Source: Candidatus Peregrinibacteria bacterium GW2011_GWA2_33_10
GTDB lineage: Bacteria; Patescibacteriota; Gracilibacteria; UBA1369; GWC2-33-13
DNA length: 44,170 nucleotides
Direction: 5' to 3'
Assembly: GCA_000989565.1 (NCBI GenBank)
Contig: LBOO01000009.1
Coordinates: 1-44,170, forward strand
Part shown: piece by piece, positions 1-7,945 of the stretch
How positions within the stretch are numbered: position 1 is the first letter of the stretch
Layout: every line of letters begins with the position of its first letter
Notes under the pieces: model-generated
Database searches by the model: none
What the model saw: the letters and a program-made list of their open reading frames with translations, nothing else
Told to the model about the DNA's origin: nothing
Program-made: the position numbers and the translations under genes

Positions 1-99
1 GCTTTATTCTGATTTTTACGAATTAATTTTAAAGCATCTAAAAAAGAATGTATTTTAATCGAAAGGCAAATCATAATGAATTTTATTTTTCACTTCTTC

Positions 100-531
100 T
101 TAAATATCATATTTTTGATTTTCTTTCACTCTTTTTATAAATTCATCATTTATAATCGTTGCCATATGCTGATTTGTTGATGTGAGTTTGAGAAAGTCTT
201 GCTTTGAAAAAGTAAATAACTCACATTCTTCCAATGTAATGATTGACGCGTTGCGCGGAGCTTCAGAGATCAATGCCATTTCGCCAAAAAATTCGTTTTC
301 ACCCAAAATAGCCAATTCCTTTTCCTGACTATTTTCCGTTTTAAATACTTTTACGAGTCCTGTTTTAATTATATACATTTTGTCTCCGGGATCACCTTCG
401 CTAAAAATTATAGTATTGGCCGGGAAATATTGCAGCGTGATACGATCAATGATTTCTTTATGGTCCTGTTCATTCAGATCCTGAAAAATAGGTATTTTTT
501 GTAAGATAGGCAGAATTGAAAATGTTTCCAT
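100..531 (-). CDS. Cyclic nucleotide-binding domain protein (stand-alone)
   Basis: A 143-residue protein made almost entirely of one CRP/CAP-type cyclic nucleotide-binding beta-barrel. The phosphate-binding cassette is visible as FFGEMALISEAPRNA (about residues 81-95), with the usual Gly-Glu and Arg-Ala of nucleotide-binding members. The N-terminal IPIFQDLNEQD segment matches the family's entry helix. There is no C-terminal helix-turn-helix, so unlike CRP/FNR regulators it cannot bind DNA by itself. It may act as a soluble sensor or partner subunit. The upstream region on the minus strand has several TATAAT-like boxes (about 545-575). No partner gene is adjacent. The ligand (cAMP, cGMP or other) cannot be told from sequence. 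Confidence 0.82.
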   Translation of the reverse strand: METFSILPILQKIPIFQDLNEQDHKEIIDRITLQYFPANTIIFSEGDPGDKMYIIKTGLVKVFKTENSQEKELAILGENEFFGEMALISEAPRNASIITLEECELFTFSKQDFLKLTSTNQHMATIINDEFIKRVKENQKYDI

Positions 532-761
532 ATCAATGGATTAGATTTTTTCTTATAATAATTATTATAATATCTTTTTTACGTTCATGCAAATTTCCAC
601 TCCTATCTTAAAGCTTTATGCAGAAAGTTGGTATTGCTTTTTTTGCCAAATCATTGTATTATTTATTAATCAAGACAAAAAGATATAACTGAAATTCTTG
701 ATAAAACTAAGGAAGGTAGTCACAAAAGTACTCATGATTACTATTTTAACAACTATCTTGA

Positions 762-950
762 ATGAAGCAAAATTATAAAATTTTTATTGTCGCATTAGTA
801 ATATTTCTATTAAGCATAACAATTGGTATATTTTTTATACCTAATGAAAATTCTTCTAAAAAAGATCACCTAAAAGCTGATATTTTTAAAGAGACTTATC
901 ATCAAATCGGGAATGATAATATGATTTTTGTGCCGAGAGATGGGGAGTGA
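762..950 (+). CDS. Small single-pass membrane protein, unknown
   Basis: A 62-residue ORF with a short basic N-terminus and one strongly hydrophobic segment (about residues 7-27, IFIVALVIFLLSITIGIFFI), then a polar charged tail. This fits a small inner-membrane anchored protein or an uncleaved signal anchor. I recognise no family. No ribosome-binding site is obvious. It lies between the cyclic-nucleotide protein (divergent) and tsaB (same strand, 72 bp downstream). It could be a chance ORF, but the clean membrane segment argues for a real gene. Confidence 0.45.
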   Translation: MKQNYKIFIVALVIFLLSITIGIFFIPNENSSKKDHLKADIFKETYHQIGNDNMIFVPRDGE

Positions 951-1022
951 TCAGGCTTTTATGTTTGCATTTAGAAGGGTTGTCATATTAAATTTAATTA
1001 TGAATATTTTTTCAACCAATCT

Positions 1023-1616
1023 ATGTATTTAGCCATCAATACTGCGTCAATTTATACTGAATGGGTTATTTTTGACGGATATAAGATAATTTTTGAAGAA
1101 AGCAGGTTTAGCAAGAATAATGAATCAGAAATTTTACTGCCTTCGATTAAACATTTTTTCTCGGACAAAAATATTAAATTTACTGATCTAAAAGGGTTAA
1201 TCGTAGTTAGCGGACCCGGAAGTTTTACAGGTTTGAGAGTCGGGATAACAATCGTTAATGCTTTGGCTTATACATTGGATATTCCGATTTACGAGATCAA
1301 TTTATTTGATCTTTATAACTTAAAAGACACTTGTAATTTAGCGGAAAAAGTAATAATTTCCTCGGGTCAAAGCAAAGTTTTTATGAGAGATAAAAATAAA
1401 AACCTAAACAATTTGGATGTGGATCTTTGGGATATTTCTAATTTGAAGGGAAAGTTTATAGGTGAATTGAGGGAGAAAGATGTGGAAATTTTAAAAAACG
1501 CGGAACTTTTTTTAAGAGAGAAATTATTAAGTTTTGGAGAGGCTCTTGGCGGCGCGGATTTAAATAAATTCAAGAAGGTTGATTTAGCGGAGCCTGTGTA
1601 TTTGCAACTTCAATGA
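1023..1616 (+). CDS. tsaB: tRNA threonylcarbamoyladenosine biosynthesis protein TsaB
   Basis: A 197-residue protein of the ASKHA fold. It begins MYLAINTAS, the usual TsaB phosphate-1 strand, and carries the family signature GPGSFTGLRVG at residues 64-74. TsaB pairs with TsaD and TsaE to transfer the threonylcarbamoyl group to A37 of ANN-decoding tRNAs in the cytoplasm. It is shorter than E. coli TsaB (about 230 residues), and the C-terminal half is poorly conserved. The gene sits 39 bp upstream of rsmI on the same strand, so two RNA-modification genes are probably co-transcribed. No Shine-Dalgarno motif is visible before the ATG. Confidence 0.88.
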   Translation: MYLAINTASIYTEWVIFDGYKIIFEESRFSKNNESEILLPSIKHFFSDKNIKFTDLKGLIVVSGPGSFTGLRVGITIVNALAYTLDIPIYEINLFDLYNLKDTCNLAEKVIISSGQSKVFMRDKNKNLNNLDVDLWDISNLKGKFIGELREKDVEILKNAELFLREKLLSFGEALGGADLNKFKKVDLAEPVYLQLQ

Positions 1617-1655
1617 TATTAATTTATTCTCTACTTGTTTATTTTAAGCTTTTCT

Positions 1656-2318
1656 ATGCTTTATATTGTTTCCACTCCAATCGGGAATTTAAAAGATATC
1701 AGTTTGAGGGCTTTAGATGTGCTTAAAAGCGTGGATTTGATTGTGGCCGAGGATACGCGGCATTCGGGAAAATTATTAAAAGAATATGATATTAAAACGC
1801 CTTTAAACAGCTTTCATTCGCATAGTTCCAGAGGAAAGCTGGATTTTATAATAAAATTGCTGGAAGAAGGTAAAAATGTAGCTTTAATTTCCGACGCGGG
1901 TACTCCGGGAGTTTCTGATCCGGGATATCCGCTTATACAAGAGGCAATTTTGAAAAATATATCCATTTCCGCGGTTCCGGGGGCAAGCGCAGCTATTGCG
2001 GCGTTAACTTTATCAGGTTTTCCGATGCATAGATTTTTATTTTTAGGATTTTTGCCTTTAAAAAAAGGAAGACAGACTTTAATCAAATCTTTTAAAGAAC
2101 AAGATTTTACAATTATTTTTTTTGAATCTCCTCATAGAATTTACAAAACTTTAAAACAAATTTATGAAATTTCCGGTGATTTTCAAGCTGCGGTTTGCCG
2201 AGAAATGACAAAAATGCATGAAGAAGTCATCCGTGGAAAAATCAGTGATTTAATCAATTTATTTGAGAAGAATAAGCCTAAGGGCGAGTTTGTGGTTGTT
2301 TTGAAGAGGGAATTATAG
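1656..2318 (+). CDS. rsmI: 16S rRNA (cytidine1402-2'-O)-methyltransferase RsmI
   Basis: A SAM-dependent tetrapyrrole-methylase-fold enzyme that 2'-O-methylates C1402 of 16S rRNA in the decoding centre. Family marks are the N-terminal LYIVSTPIGNL, AEDTRHS, the glycine-rich SDAGTPGVSDPG loop and the VPGASAAIAAL motif, followed by FESPHR and REMTKMHEE. The reading frame is open back to a TTG at 1635, but family members begin at MLYIVSTPIGNL, so the ATG at 1656 is chosen (220 residues; E. coli RsmI is about 286 and has an extra C-terminal domain). It follows tsaB closely. Its 3' end overlaps the convergent small gene by 6 bp. Confidence 0.93.
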   Translation: MLYIVSTPIGNLKDISLRALDVLKSVDLIVAEDTRHSGKLLKEYDIKTPLNSFHSHSSRGKLDFIIKLLEEGKNVALISDAGTPGVSDPGYPLIQEAILKNISISAVPGASAAIAALTLSGFPMHRFLFLGFLPLKKGRQTLIKSFKEQDFTIIFFESPHRIYKTLKQIYEISGDFQAAVCREMTKMHEEVIRGKISDLINLFEKNKPKGEFVVVLKREL

Positions 2319-2645
2319 TTTATTTTTTCTTTTAAAATTTCTTTTGTCTAAAATTTTTGCGGAATTTATCAAATTTTTTGATAATTCTTTGATTTTGTCC
2401 ATTGTGCTTTTTTCAGGTTGGTTTAAGAATTCAAAAAAGATTTTTGCTGTTTGGTGAAGAATCAATTCTTCTTTCCTCATTTTGATACTTTTTAACTTAT
2501 TTGCTGTATTGTATATTTTGGCAATCAGGGAGCAGTTTTCGTAATCCGGCTCATTTCGGCTTAATTCTTTTGATGGCAAACATTTTAATTTTAACCTGAG
2601 TCTATGGGTAGATATGGTTTCGTGGGGGATTTTTTTTAGGTGCAT
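2313..2645 (-). CDS. Hypothetical helical protein
   Basis: A 110-residue, strongly basic ORF predicted to be mostly alpha-helical (for example KIYNTANKLKSIKMRKEELILHQ-like amphipathic stretches around residues 42-66, and KIKELSKNLINSAKIL at about 84-99). I recognise no domain. It lies downstream of the large wall-hydrolase gene on the same strand, separated by a palindromic repeat, and converges on rsmI with a 6-bp overlap. It could be a genuine small gene or a long chance ORF; composition resembles neighbouring genes. Confidence 0.45.
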   Translation of the reverse strand: MHLKKIPHETISTHRLRLKLKCLPSKELSRNEPDYENCSLIAKIYNTANKLKSIKMRKEELILHQTAKIFFEFLNQPEKSTMDKIKELSKNLINSAKILDKRNFKRKNKL

Positions 2646-2668
2646 TTTTGTTTTTGTTATATTTTAGA

Positions 2669-2755
2669 TGCGTAATCCGTAATTCGTAATCCGTAATTCG
2701 TAAATCGTAAATTTAATTTCTAGAATTTATATTACGGATTACGGGTTACGAAAAG
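2669..2755. repeat. Palindromic cgtaat-type intergenic repeat, copy 1
   Basis: The left half is built of reiterated cgtaatccgtaattcgtaa units and the right half has the complementary attacggattacgggttacg. The whole folds back on itself as a long imperfect hairpin around an AT-rich loop. It is one of five similar copies in the window (others at 6951-7011, 29401-29486, 37441-37526 and inside 40846-41107). Confidence 0.8.
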
Positions 2756-2761
2756 TATTTT

Positions 2762-5700
2762 TTAATAAATTTTTTCTATTTCTATTCCTGTGTAGTAATA
2801 TTTGAGTATTTCTTTGTATGTTTTGCCGTTATTGGCGGCGGCATCGGTGCCACAGCCGCTTAAGCCTACTCCGTGGCCTTTTAATGTCAGGCCTTCGCAA
2901 TATGGATCAGGAACAGAAATAAGATATGGGGTGTTTGTCCAGCCGAATACTTCTTCAGCGCTTCTGGTCCTACCATCGCTTTGGCTGAAATATGGGGTTT
3001 TTACGAGTTCTCCTTTATATGTTACGACTTCGCCGCGTGTTTCATCAGCTGCTTTAACAACGTTTGGGGATCTTATTTCCAAGCTATAACCAACATATTT
3101 TTGAAAAATAGCAGGATCGTCGCTGCCGTGGTATGGTTTTCCGGGAAATTTGACACCTTTATCCATATAAAATTTAGCATAGGTTCGCGCTGCGACAATT
3201 ATTGTTTTATGTTTTTCAATATGTGTGCCATTAGGTACTTCTCCTAAGCCATTTAGATAATCTTCAAGCGGCAATTCATTAATTACTTCCAATTTATTAT
3301 CTACGTAACGGACTTCAAGATTGCCACGAAATTGATTATCATTCAGAGTTTTATTCCATGACGGCCTTCTATCCATGTTATAGATTTGCAAAATTGATTT
3401 TTTTTTCGGAATAAAACGGGGATAATTATCAAAAGCAAAGGCTTTATCTCCATGTTTAACAATATATTTATTATTTTGATATTCTATTGAAACTTTATCA
3501 TCAATTGTATAAGAATCTTTGATTTGGTTATCAACTTCCAATTTAAAATCGCCATTCGCGCTAATTTCGGGATTTCCTTCGTAGGTTAATTTAATACGGA
3601 TTAGACCGCCTTTTTCGGTAATATCATTTTCTTCTTGATATGAATTTTCCGGATTTTTTGTAACTTTAAATTTAAAATTAATCGCTTTTTTAATGAGACG
3701 GTTGTTTTTTGTCATCGGTGTTAATAAAATCGAGTAATCTCCCTCAGGTTTCGGTGCTGTAATATAAAATTTAAGATATGCTTCTTCGCCGGGATTAATA
3801 TCTTTGTCCAATGTCGCAGGTGAGACTATAATATTTTTCTTTTTTAAAACACTGATTTTTACTTTATTCGGGCCGGTTTTATATAATTTAGCGTTTCCTG
3901 TATTTTTGATTTTTACCCAAACTTGGCGCTTTTCCGATGGCGTGAATTCATTGTTTTTATCTGTATCTGTAATTTCAGCCGCATATTTATTGCCCTGAAT
4001 CATTGCTTCCAAAACAATTCCCTGATGATCAAGCCAACTTATCCCGTCGATTACAGGTGTCAGCAATTCTTTATATGATCCGGGTTGGCTTGGAGCTGTA
4101 TAATTTATCACAATTTTGGCGATTTCTCCGGGCGCAACTTTATCTTGTTGTATAATTCCCAAACGATTATTCTTTTGCGAATCGAAAATCGATGGATGGT
4201 CTTTTGGATCATCAGTTCCTAACCGAAAAGGATATTCTCCATCTTTATACCATGTTATATTGCCTGTATTTTGAAGCTCAATTATGGTTTTCAGTTTTTG
4301 CGATTTTTTAACTGTTTTTGGCGGTGAATCCATGCTGATTATTTTATAGCTTAAAATCGGCGCTTTGACATAAATCGGCAATAATATATATTTATCGGTT
4401 TTTACATTTCCATTAATCATCGGGGTTAATTCAAAGTTTACCAATCCGGATTTTAACTCGCTTTGAATGTCAAATTCAAAATGGCCTTTTTGTCCGGGTT
4501 CTACTTTTTCTTCTTTTAATGAAGCTATTTTTGTTGATTCCTTATTTACAAATTCGATTTGGCTATTTTTAGGATTTTTGTTAGCCAGCAAATATGTGTT
4601 TTTATCCCAGATTTTAGTTCCGGTATTTTTTAAAATTATTTTAATATTTTCTTTTGTTTGCGGATTCATGCCTTGAACCAGGCGAACAGTGGCCTCTTCA
4701 AAATTGTAATCTTTATTGGTAGTGGAGTTGTTTGTTTCGGATTTATAATTAGCAAGAATAGATCTGATTTCAGGAATCATTCGGTATAAATTTATTCCCG
4801 GGCAAGAGGTTTGGCCGGCATCGCGATGGCCAATTATATTTGGCAACATTTCACCTCTGAATTGTGAACTTTTGTTGGGTGAAATTTTGTATTCTTTTGT
4901 CAGATAATTAAGAAGTTCAATCAATGATTTAGTTACCGGATAAGGCGGGTCTTGGTTTTCAAAATTTCCCAATACCGCGATACCTACTGAGCCGTGGTTA
5001 TAGCTTTCTGTATGGCCTCCGACAACTCTTGGCCCTCCGGCGCGTCCTTCGTATATTTTTCCGGTTTGATCAATCACATAATTATATCCAATATCTCCAA
5101 ATCCGCGAGTTATTGTATGATAATAGTAAATATTCCGAATAGCTTCTTTGGGATTATCCAAATCTTTTGTTGTGGCTGTGTGGTGGATAATAATTTTTTT
5201 AATTTCCGCAGGATATTCGAGAGGCCATGTTAAAAGCTCGTTTTTTGAATTTGTTTCGATTATTTTTTCATATTGTAATTCGTCTTTATATTTTTCTTTG
5301 AATTCTTTGTCCGAGGCTAATAAATATTCAATCGGCTTTTTGTTTTGATCACCTTTGTAAACTCTTAATGACTCGTCAGCGCCCCAAGCTTTACGGGAAA
5401 TTATTTGTGGTTTATCTTTGCCTAAATTCAGACCCGCAATTTTAAAATTATAATTACCTTCATTTTTTTGATTAATTTCCTCTTTTTTATTTTTGGAACG
5501 TAAATATGTAAATTCCAGATTGGATATTTCAGGAGAAATTTTGGGATCTTTGGTTTGTAAAATTATTTGATATTGAAACGCTTGGACATTATTTAGGGCA
5601 AAAAAAGCGTATTTTTTGTCCAAAGGCGAAAGAGTCGTGCGTCCATCTTGGTCGTGTTCAACTATAGAATAAGATGTCCAATTTTCATTTTCTAAAAATC

Positions 5701-6007
5701 GAATTTGAATTTCGGCGTTGGTAAGTTCCGGTATTTTTTCTTCCCATTCCATTGTTAAAGCACTGAATTCAAAATTCGGCTGTTTGATTTCTGATGTATA
5801 AACTTTTTTTGTGTCCGGATAATTTAAAGGAATTCTTAATGTAAAATCTGAAACTAATTTTGAGGAAAGGGTATATTTTTGATAATCAATGAATTTTCCG
5901 ACTTTAGCGCGAGGGACAATTTGACTTTTGCTTGAAGAAATAATCCCCAAGGTAAAAATTAAAATTAGAACTAAAGGTATTAACTTAAGATATTTAATTA
6001 ATTTCAT
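2762..6007 (-). CDS. Secreted PGRP/amidase - Ig-like - SpoIID/LytB fusion protein
   Basis: Start chosen at ATG 6007 (1081 residues). The frame is open to an ATG at 6037, but a strong promoter (TTGAGG, 17 bp, TAAAAT) overlaps that codon. From 6007 there is a clean signal peptide (MKLIKYLKLIPLVLILIFTL). Domains in order: a beta-rich N-terminal domain (about 80-170); a PGRP/amidase_2 domain (about 265-415) with zinc ligands His275 or His276 (IIIHHT), His394 (IGHRD) and Cys402 (SCPG), plus Tyr308; three Ig-like/NBR1-like repeats (about 438-547, 560-670, 680-780) with the LxNTGxxxW-type motif; and a SpoIID/LytB domain (about 870-1081) with PLEDYLNGLGEVP (candidate catalytic Glu923) and HGVGLSGCG near the end. 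Known family roles: N-acetylmuramoyl-L-alanine amidases remove stem peptides, and SpoIID cleaves the resulting bare glycan strands. One exported protein may therefore carry both steps. Confidence 0.88.
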   Translation of the reverse strand: MKLIKYLKLIPLVLILIFTLGIISSSKSQIVPRAKVGKFIDYQKYTLSSKLVSDFTLRIPLNYPDTKKVYTSEIKQPNFEFSALTMEWEEKIPELTNAEIQIRFLENENWTSYSIVEHDQDGRTTLSPLDKKYAFFALNNVQAFQYQIILQTKDPKISPEISNLEFTYLRSKNKKEEINQKNEGNYNFKIAGLNLGKDKPQIISRKAWGADESLRVYKGDQNKKPIEYLLASDKEFKEKYKDELQYEKIIETNSKNELLTWPLEYPAEIKKIIIHHTATTKDLDNPKEAIRNIYYYHTITRGFGDIGYNYVIDQTGKIYEGRAGGPRVVGGHTESYNHGSVGIAVLGNFENQDPPYPVTKSLIELLNYLTKEYKISPNKSSQFRGEMLPNIIGHRDAGQTSCPGINLYRMIPEIRSILANYKSETNNSTTNKDYNFEEATVRLVQGMNPQTKENIKIILKNTGTKIWDKNTYLLANKNPKNSQIEFVNKESTKIASLKEEKVEPGQKGHFEFDIQSELKSGLVNFELTPMINGNVKTDKYILLPIYVKAPILSYKIISMDSPPKTVKKSQKLKTIIELQNTGNITWYKDGEYPFRLGTDDPKDHPSIFDSQKNNRLGIIQQDKVAPGEIAKIVINYTAPSQPGSYKELLTPVIDGISWLDHQGIVLEAMIQGNKYAAEITDTDKNNEFTPSEKRQVWVKIKNTGNAKLYKTGPNKVKISVLKKKNIIVSPATLDKDINPGEEAYLKFYITAPKPEGDYSILLTPMTKNNRLIKKAINFKFKVTKNPENSYQEENDITEKGGLIRIKLTYEGNPEISANGDFKLEVDNQIKDSYTIDDKVSIEYQNNKYIVKHGDKAFAFDNYPRFIPKKKSILQIYNMDRRPSWNKTLNDNQFRGNLEVRYVDNKLEVINELPLEDYLNGLGEVPNGTHIEKHKTIIVAARTYAKFYMDKGVKFPGKPYHGSDDPAIFQKYVGYSLEIRSPNVVKAADETRGEVVTYKGELVKTPYFSQSDGRTRSAEEVFGWTNTPYLISVPDPYCEGLTLKGHGVGLSGCGTDAAANNGKTYKEILKYYYTGIEIEKIY

Positions 6008-6027
6008 TTTTTTTATTAAATTATTAA

Positions 6028-6056
6028 ATTTTATCATTTTTCAGCGTATCCCTCAA
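6028..6056 (-). promoter_or_regulatory. Promoter of the amidase-SpoIID gene
   Basis: On the minus strand: -35 TTGAGG (6056-6051), 17-bp spacer, -10 TAAAAT (6033-6028) preceded by TGA, giving an extended -10. The -10 overlaps the most upstream ATG of the frame, so transcription would start inside it and the ATG at 6007 is the usable start. Confidence 0.6.
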
Positions 6057-6154
6057 CGATAATAAAGCAAAACAACCCAAATTCTGATTGACGAAAAATA
6101 AGATAATTGTAAAGCACATTTATCTTATGAATTGATTTTTTATATTGAAATTTT

Positions 6155-6937
6155 TTATAAAAGCTTTTTTAAAAACTCTTTAGCTTCCAAAGAAGTTAAA
6201 GATTTCAATTTTTGACAGATTTTTTTAGTGATTGAATGGTTGTCTGACATTAGTTTCTGAAGCTCTTTTTCTGAAATAAGAATTCTGTTTTTTGCTAATT
6301 TTTTGTTTTCATCCGTCAATGGTGCAAATTTTATAAACTTTTCACAATTTGAGCAATCTACTCTGATTAATTTTGAATCCGACAGTAATCCTAAAATTCC
6401 CGGGACTTTTTTATCGCAATTTTGGCAATGATAATCCCCTTCTTTATCTGCAAAATTAGAAAATAAATCCATTTGTTTTTTTGGATTTGAGGTGATTTCA
6501 TTCCGGCCAAGCAGGACTTGTGCATTTAATTTTAAAGCCTGCGCTTTTGCCAATTGGTCGCATCTTTCATTATGTTCTTTGCCGGCGTGAGCTTTAATCC
6601 ATTGAAAATCAATGTTTAAGCCTTGCTTTGCCATATCTAACTCTTGCCAAAGATCCAAGTTTTTTTTGCGTTTCCAGTTTTGAGTTAAAAAGTTGATTAA
6701 TAATTGGGAATCTGAATGAAGGATAATCGGAGTGTTTTGTTTATTATTATTTTTTACCCATTTCAGAGCCTCAATAATGGCTTTCATTTCCATGCGGTTA
6801 TTGGTGGTGGCGGCTTCACCTCCTGAAAGTTCAATTTTATTATCTGATTCGAGAATTACAACACCGTAACCGCCGGGGCCGGGATTGCCGAGAGAGGAGC
6901 CGTCGGTGAAGATGGTGAGGGGGGTTGTTTTGATCAT
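6155..6937 (-). CDS. rnhA: Ribonuclease HI with C-terminal zinc ribbon
   Basis: A 260-residue protein. The N-terminal ~145 residues are type 1 RNase H: TDGSS with Asp12, NRMEMKA with Glu50, LHSDSQLL with Asp76, and ERCDQLA with Asp127 form the four-carboxylate metal site. The WIKAHAG loop corresponds to the flexible His loop. It degrades the RNA strand of RNA-DNA hybrids. After a linker there are two CxxC pairs (Cys171/174 and Cys195/198) that look like a four-cysteine zinc ribbon, then a helical tail. E. coli RNase HI is 155 residues, so about 105 residues are extra; the ribbon may bind nucleic acid or a partner. The gene starts close to tRNA-Gly, in the opposite orientation, with a palindromic repeat between. 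Confidence 0.92.
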   Translation of the reverse strand: MIKTTPLTIFTDGSSLGNPGPGGYGVVILESDNKIELSGGEAATTNNRMEMKAIIEALKWVKNNNKQNTPIILHSDSQLLINFLTQNWKRKKNLDLWQELDMAKQGLNIDFQWIKAHAGKEHNERCDQLAKAQALKLNAQVLLGRNEITSNPKKQMDLFSNFADKEGDYHCQNCDKKVPGILGLLSDSKLIRVDCSNCEKFIKFAPLTDENKKLAKNRILISEKELQKLMSDNHSITKKICQKLKSLTSLEAKEFLKKLL

Positions 6938-6950
6938 AGGGCAGGAAACG

Positions 6951-7011
6951 AAATTCGTAATTCGTAAATGGAATTTTTATTCTATTAGGATATTTATTAC
7001 GGATTACGTTT
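6951..7011. repeat. Palindromic cgtaat-type intergenic repeat, copy 2
   Basis: A shorter copy: ggaaacgaaattcgtaattcg on the left and tattacggattacgtttcc on the right form an imperfect inverted repeat, with the GGAAACG/CGTTTCC ends pairing. It lies between the divergent rnhA and tRNA-Gly genes. Confidence 0.7.
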
Positions 7012-7131
7012 CCACTTTATCTTCTTTTTCTATTATGATCCAATAATTTTTATATCATTTTTTTAAAAAAATATTGCTTATATTTTAATTTTGAGTAGAA
7101 TTATAAAGGTTTGAAATTAAATTACAGGTTT

Positions 7132-7206
7132 GCGGGTGTCGTATAGTGGCTATTATAACAGCCTTCCAAGCTGTGGAGGTGGGTTCGATTCCCATCACCC
7201 GCTCCA
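7132..7206 (+). tRNA. tRNA-Gly (anticodon TCC)
   Basis: The acceptor stem GCGGGTG (7132-7138) pairs with CACCCGC (7196-7202). The anticodon stem ACAGC/GCTGT encloses the loop CTTCCAA with anticodon TCC, and the T arm GGTGG-GTTCGATTC-CCATC is canonical. CCA is encoded (7204-7206). The last bases of the gene are part of a 13-bp sequence (7201-7213) repeated at 19329-19341, so this tRNA is the integration site of the island that follows. Confidence 0.96.
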
Positions 7207-7213
7207 ATACGGA
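7201..7213 (+). repeat. Left 13-bp direct repeat (attL-like)
   Basis: The sequence gctccaatacgga includes the last acceptor-stem bases and the CCA of tRNA-Gly. It recurs exactly at 19329-19341. A tRNA 3' end duplicated at the far edge of an accessory block is the classic product of site-specific integration. Confidence 0.8.
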
Positions 7214-7218
7214 ATTTT

Positions 7219-7421
7219 GCGAAGTTCGGACTTATTTTAAGGAATCTGGAGGCTAGCCTCCAGAAAAAATTTGGATAAGGAGCGGACGGCCAAAATTCCC
7301 CCCTCAGACTCCCCCCTTTTGGCCGTCCGCAAGTTGTGGCAGATTGTGTAAGCCGCCCGCCCCCGCCTCGAGCGACGCGACTAAAAAGGCCGGAAGAAAA
7401 AGAGCCGAAAAAGTGGGGCGT
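7219..7421. repeat. Left long inverted repeat of the island
   Basis: Runs from gcgaagttcgg to gtggggcgt and is the reverse complement of 19118-19318 with few differences, apart from a divergent stretch near 7331-7352. It is much more GC-rich than the genome. It holds a perfect 18-bp palindrome CTGGAGGCTAGCCTCCAG (7246-7263). It also holds a 14-bp perfect stem GCGGACGGCCAAAA (7282-7295) pairing with 7317-7330 across a C-rich loop. An 81-codon ORF over this arm is not considered a gene. Confidence 0.85.
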
Positions 7422-7470
7422 ATTATTTTTTTATATGAGAATTTTTTACTCTACTGTAAAGTTGAATATA

Positions 7471-7496
7471 GAAAAGCCCCGCACTAGTAACGGGGC
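7471..7496 (-). terminator. Factor-independent terminator of the YjzC-like gene
   Basis: On the minus strand GCCCCG (7496-7491), a 9-base loop and CGGGGC (7481-7476) are followed by TTTTC. It lies 23 bp after the stop codon of the YjzC-like gene. Confidence 0.7.
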
Positions 7497-7518
7497 GATT
7501 CATTCTGGTGAGTCTTAC

Positions 7519-7692
7519 CTAGCGAGTTTTGGTTTTATCTACAATTTTGTAGACTTGACCTGCACTCAATGTTGGCGGTAATGGCTCTCCTTTGACAACT
7601 GTACGTTCAATGCCGGTATGTCCTCCGCGAGGACCGACCATAACGTACTGACCTGAAAATGGTGCTTTTTTGCCCGGTTTTAAGGTTCGCAT
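7519..7692 (-). CDS. YjzC-like small protein
   Basis: A 57-residue ORF beginning MRTLKPGKKAPFSGQY and continuing VGPRGGHTG, ERTVVKGEPLPPT and GQVYKIVD. The FKPG-KAP-SGQY and GPRGG-TG-ERTV-KGEPLPPT pattern is that of the YjzC-like family, small soluble proteins of unknown function common in bacteria. The stop codon is followed by a good terminator (7471-7496), supporting an independent transcript. It is the first gene inside the left end of the island. About 250 bp separate it from the divergent rloA gene; in that gap I see no further gene, only the rloA promoter near 7887-7914. Confidence 0.75.
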   Translation of the reverse strand: MRTLKPGKKAPFSGQYVMVGPRGGHTGIERTVVKGEPLPPTLSAGQVYKIVDKTKTR

Positions 7693-7886
7693 AAGCTTTT
7701 TACTGATTAGAACAACGGGAATTAGATTCTCTGGTAATCGATCTTACCATCGCACGTAATGGCCGTTGCTCTCATTACGAGGAGCATTTGATCAGAATGC
7801 ACCAACCCGATGATCACTCAGGCAATCCAAATTTTAGCACTTTTCTGCAAATTATCAAGTCAATTGTGGAAAAATCACAAAAGGGC

Positions 7887-7914
7887 TTGCAATTTGCATT
7901 TATTTGTGTAAAAT
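7887..7914 (+). promoter_or_regulatory. Promoter of rloA-rloB
   Basis: TTGCAA (7887-7892), 16-bp spacer, TAAAAT (7909-7914). Transcription would begin about 7921, upstream of the ATG at 7946 but downstream of the TTG at 7904 that opens the frame. This decides the start of rloA. Confidence 0.5.
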
Positions 7915-7945
7915 AGGAAGTGAAGTAATATTAACTTCAATCACT

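Noticed and set aside
7336-7581. An 81-codon ORF across the left inverted repeat
   Set aside because: It lies in GC-rich repeat DNA and runs into the terminator and 3' end of the YjzC-like gene. Its composition is unlike neighbouring proteins and the mirrored right arm gives a different chance ORF.
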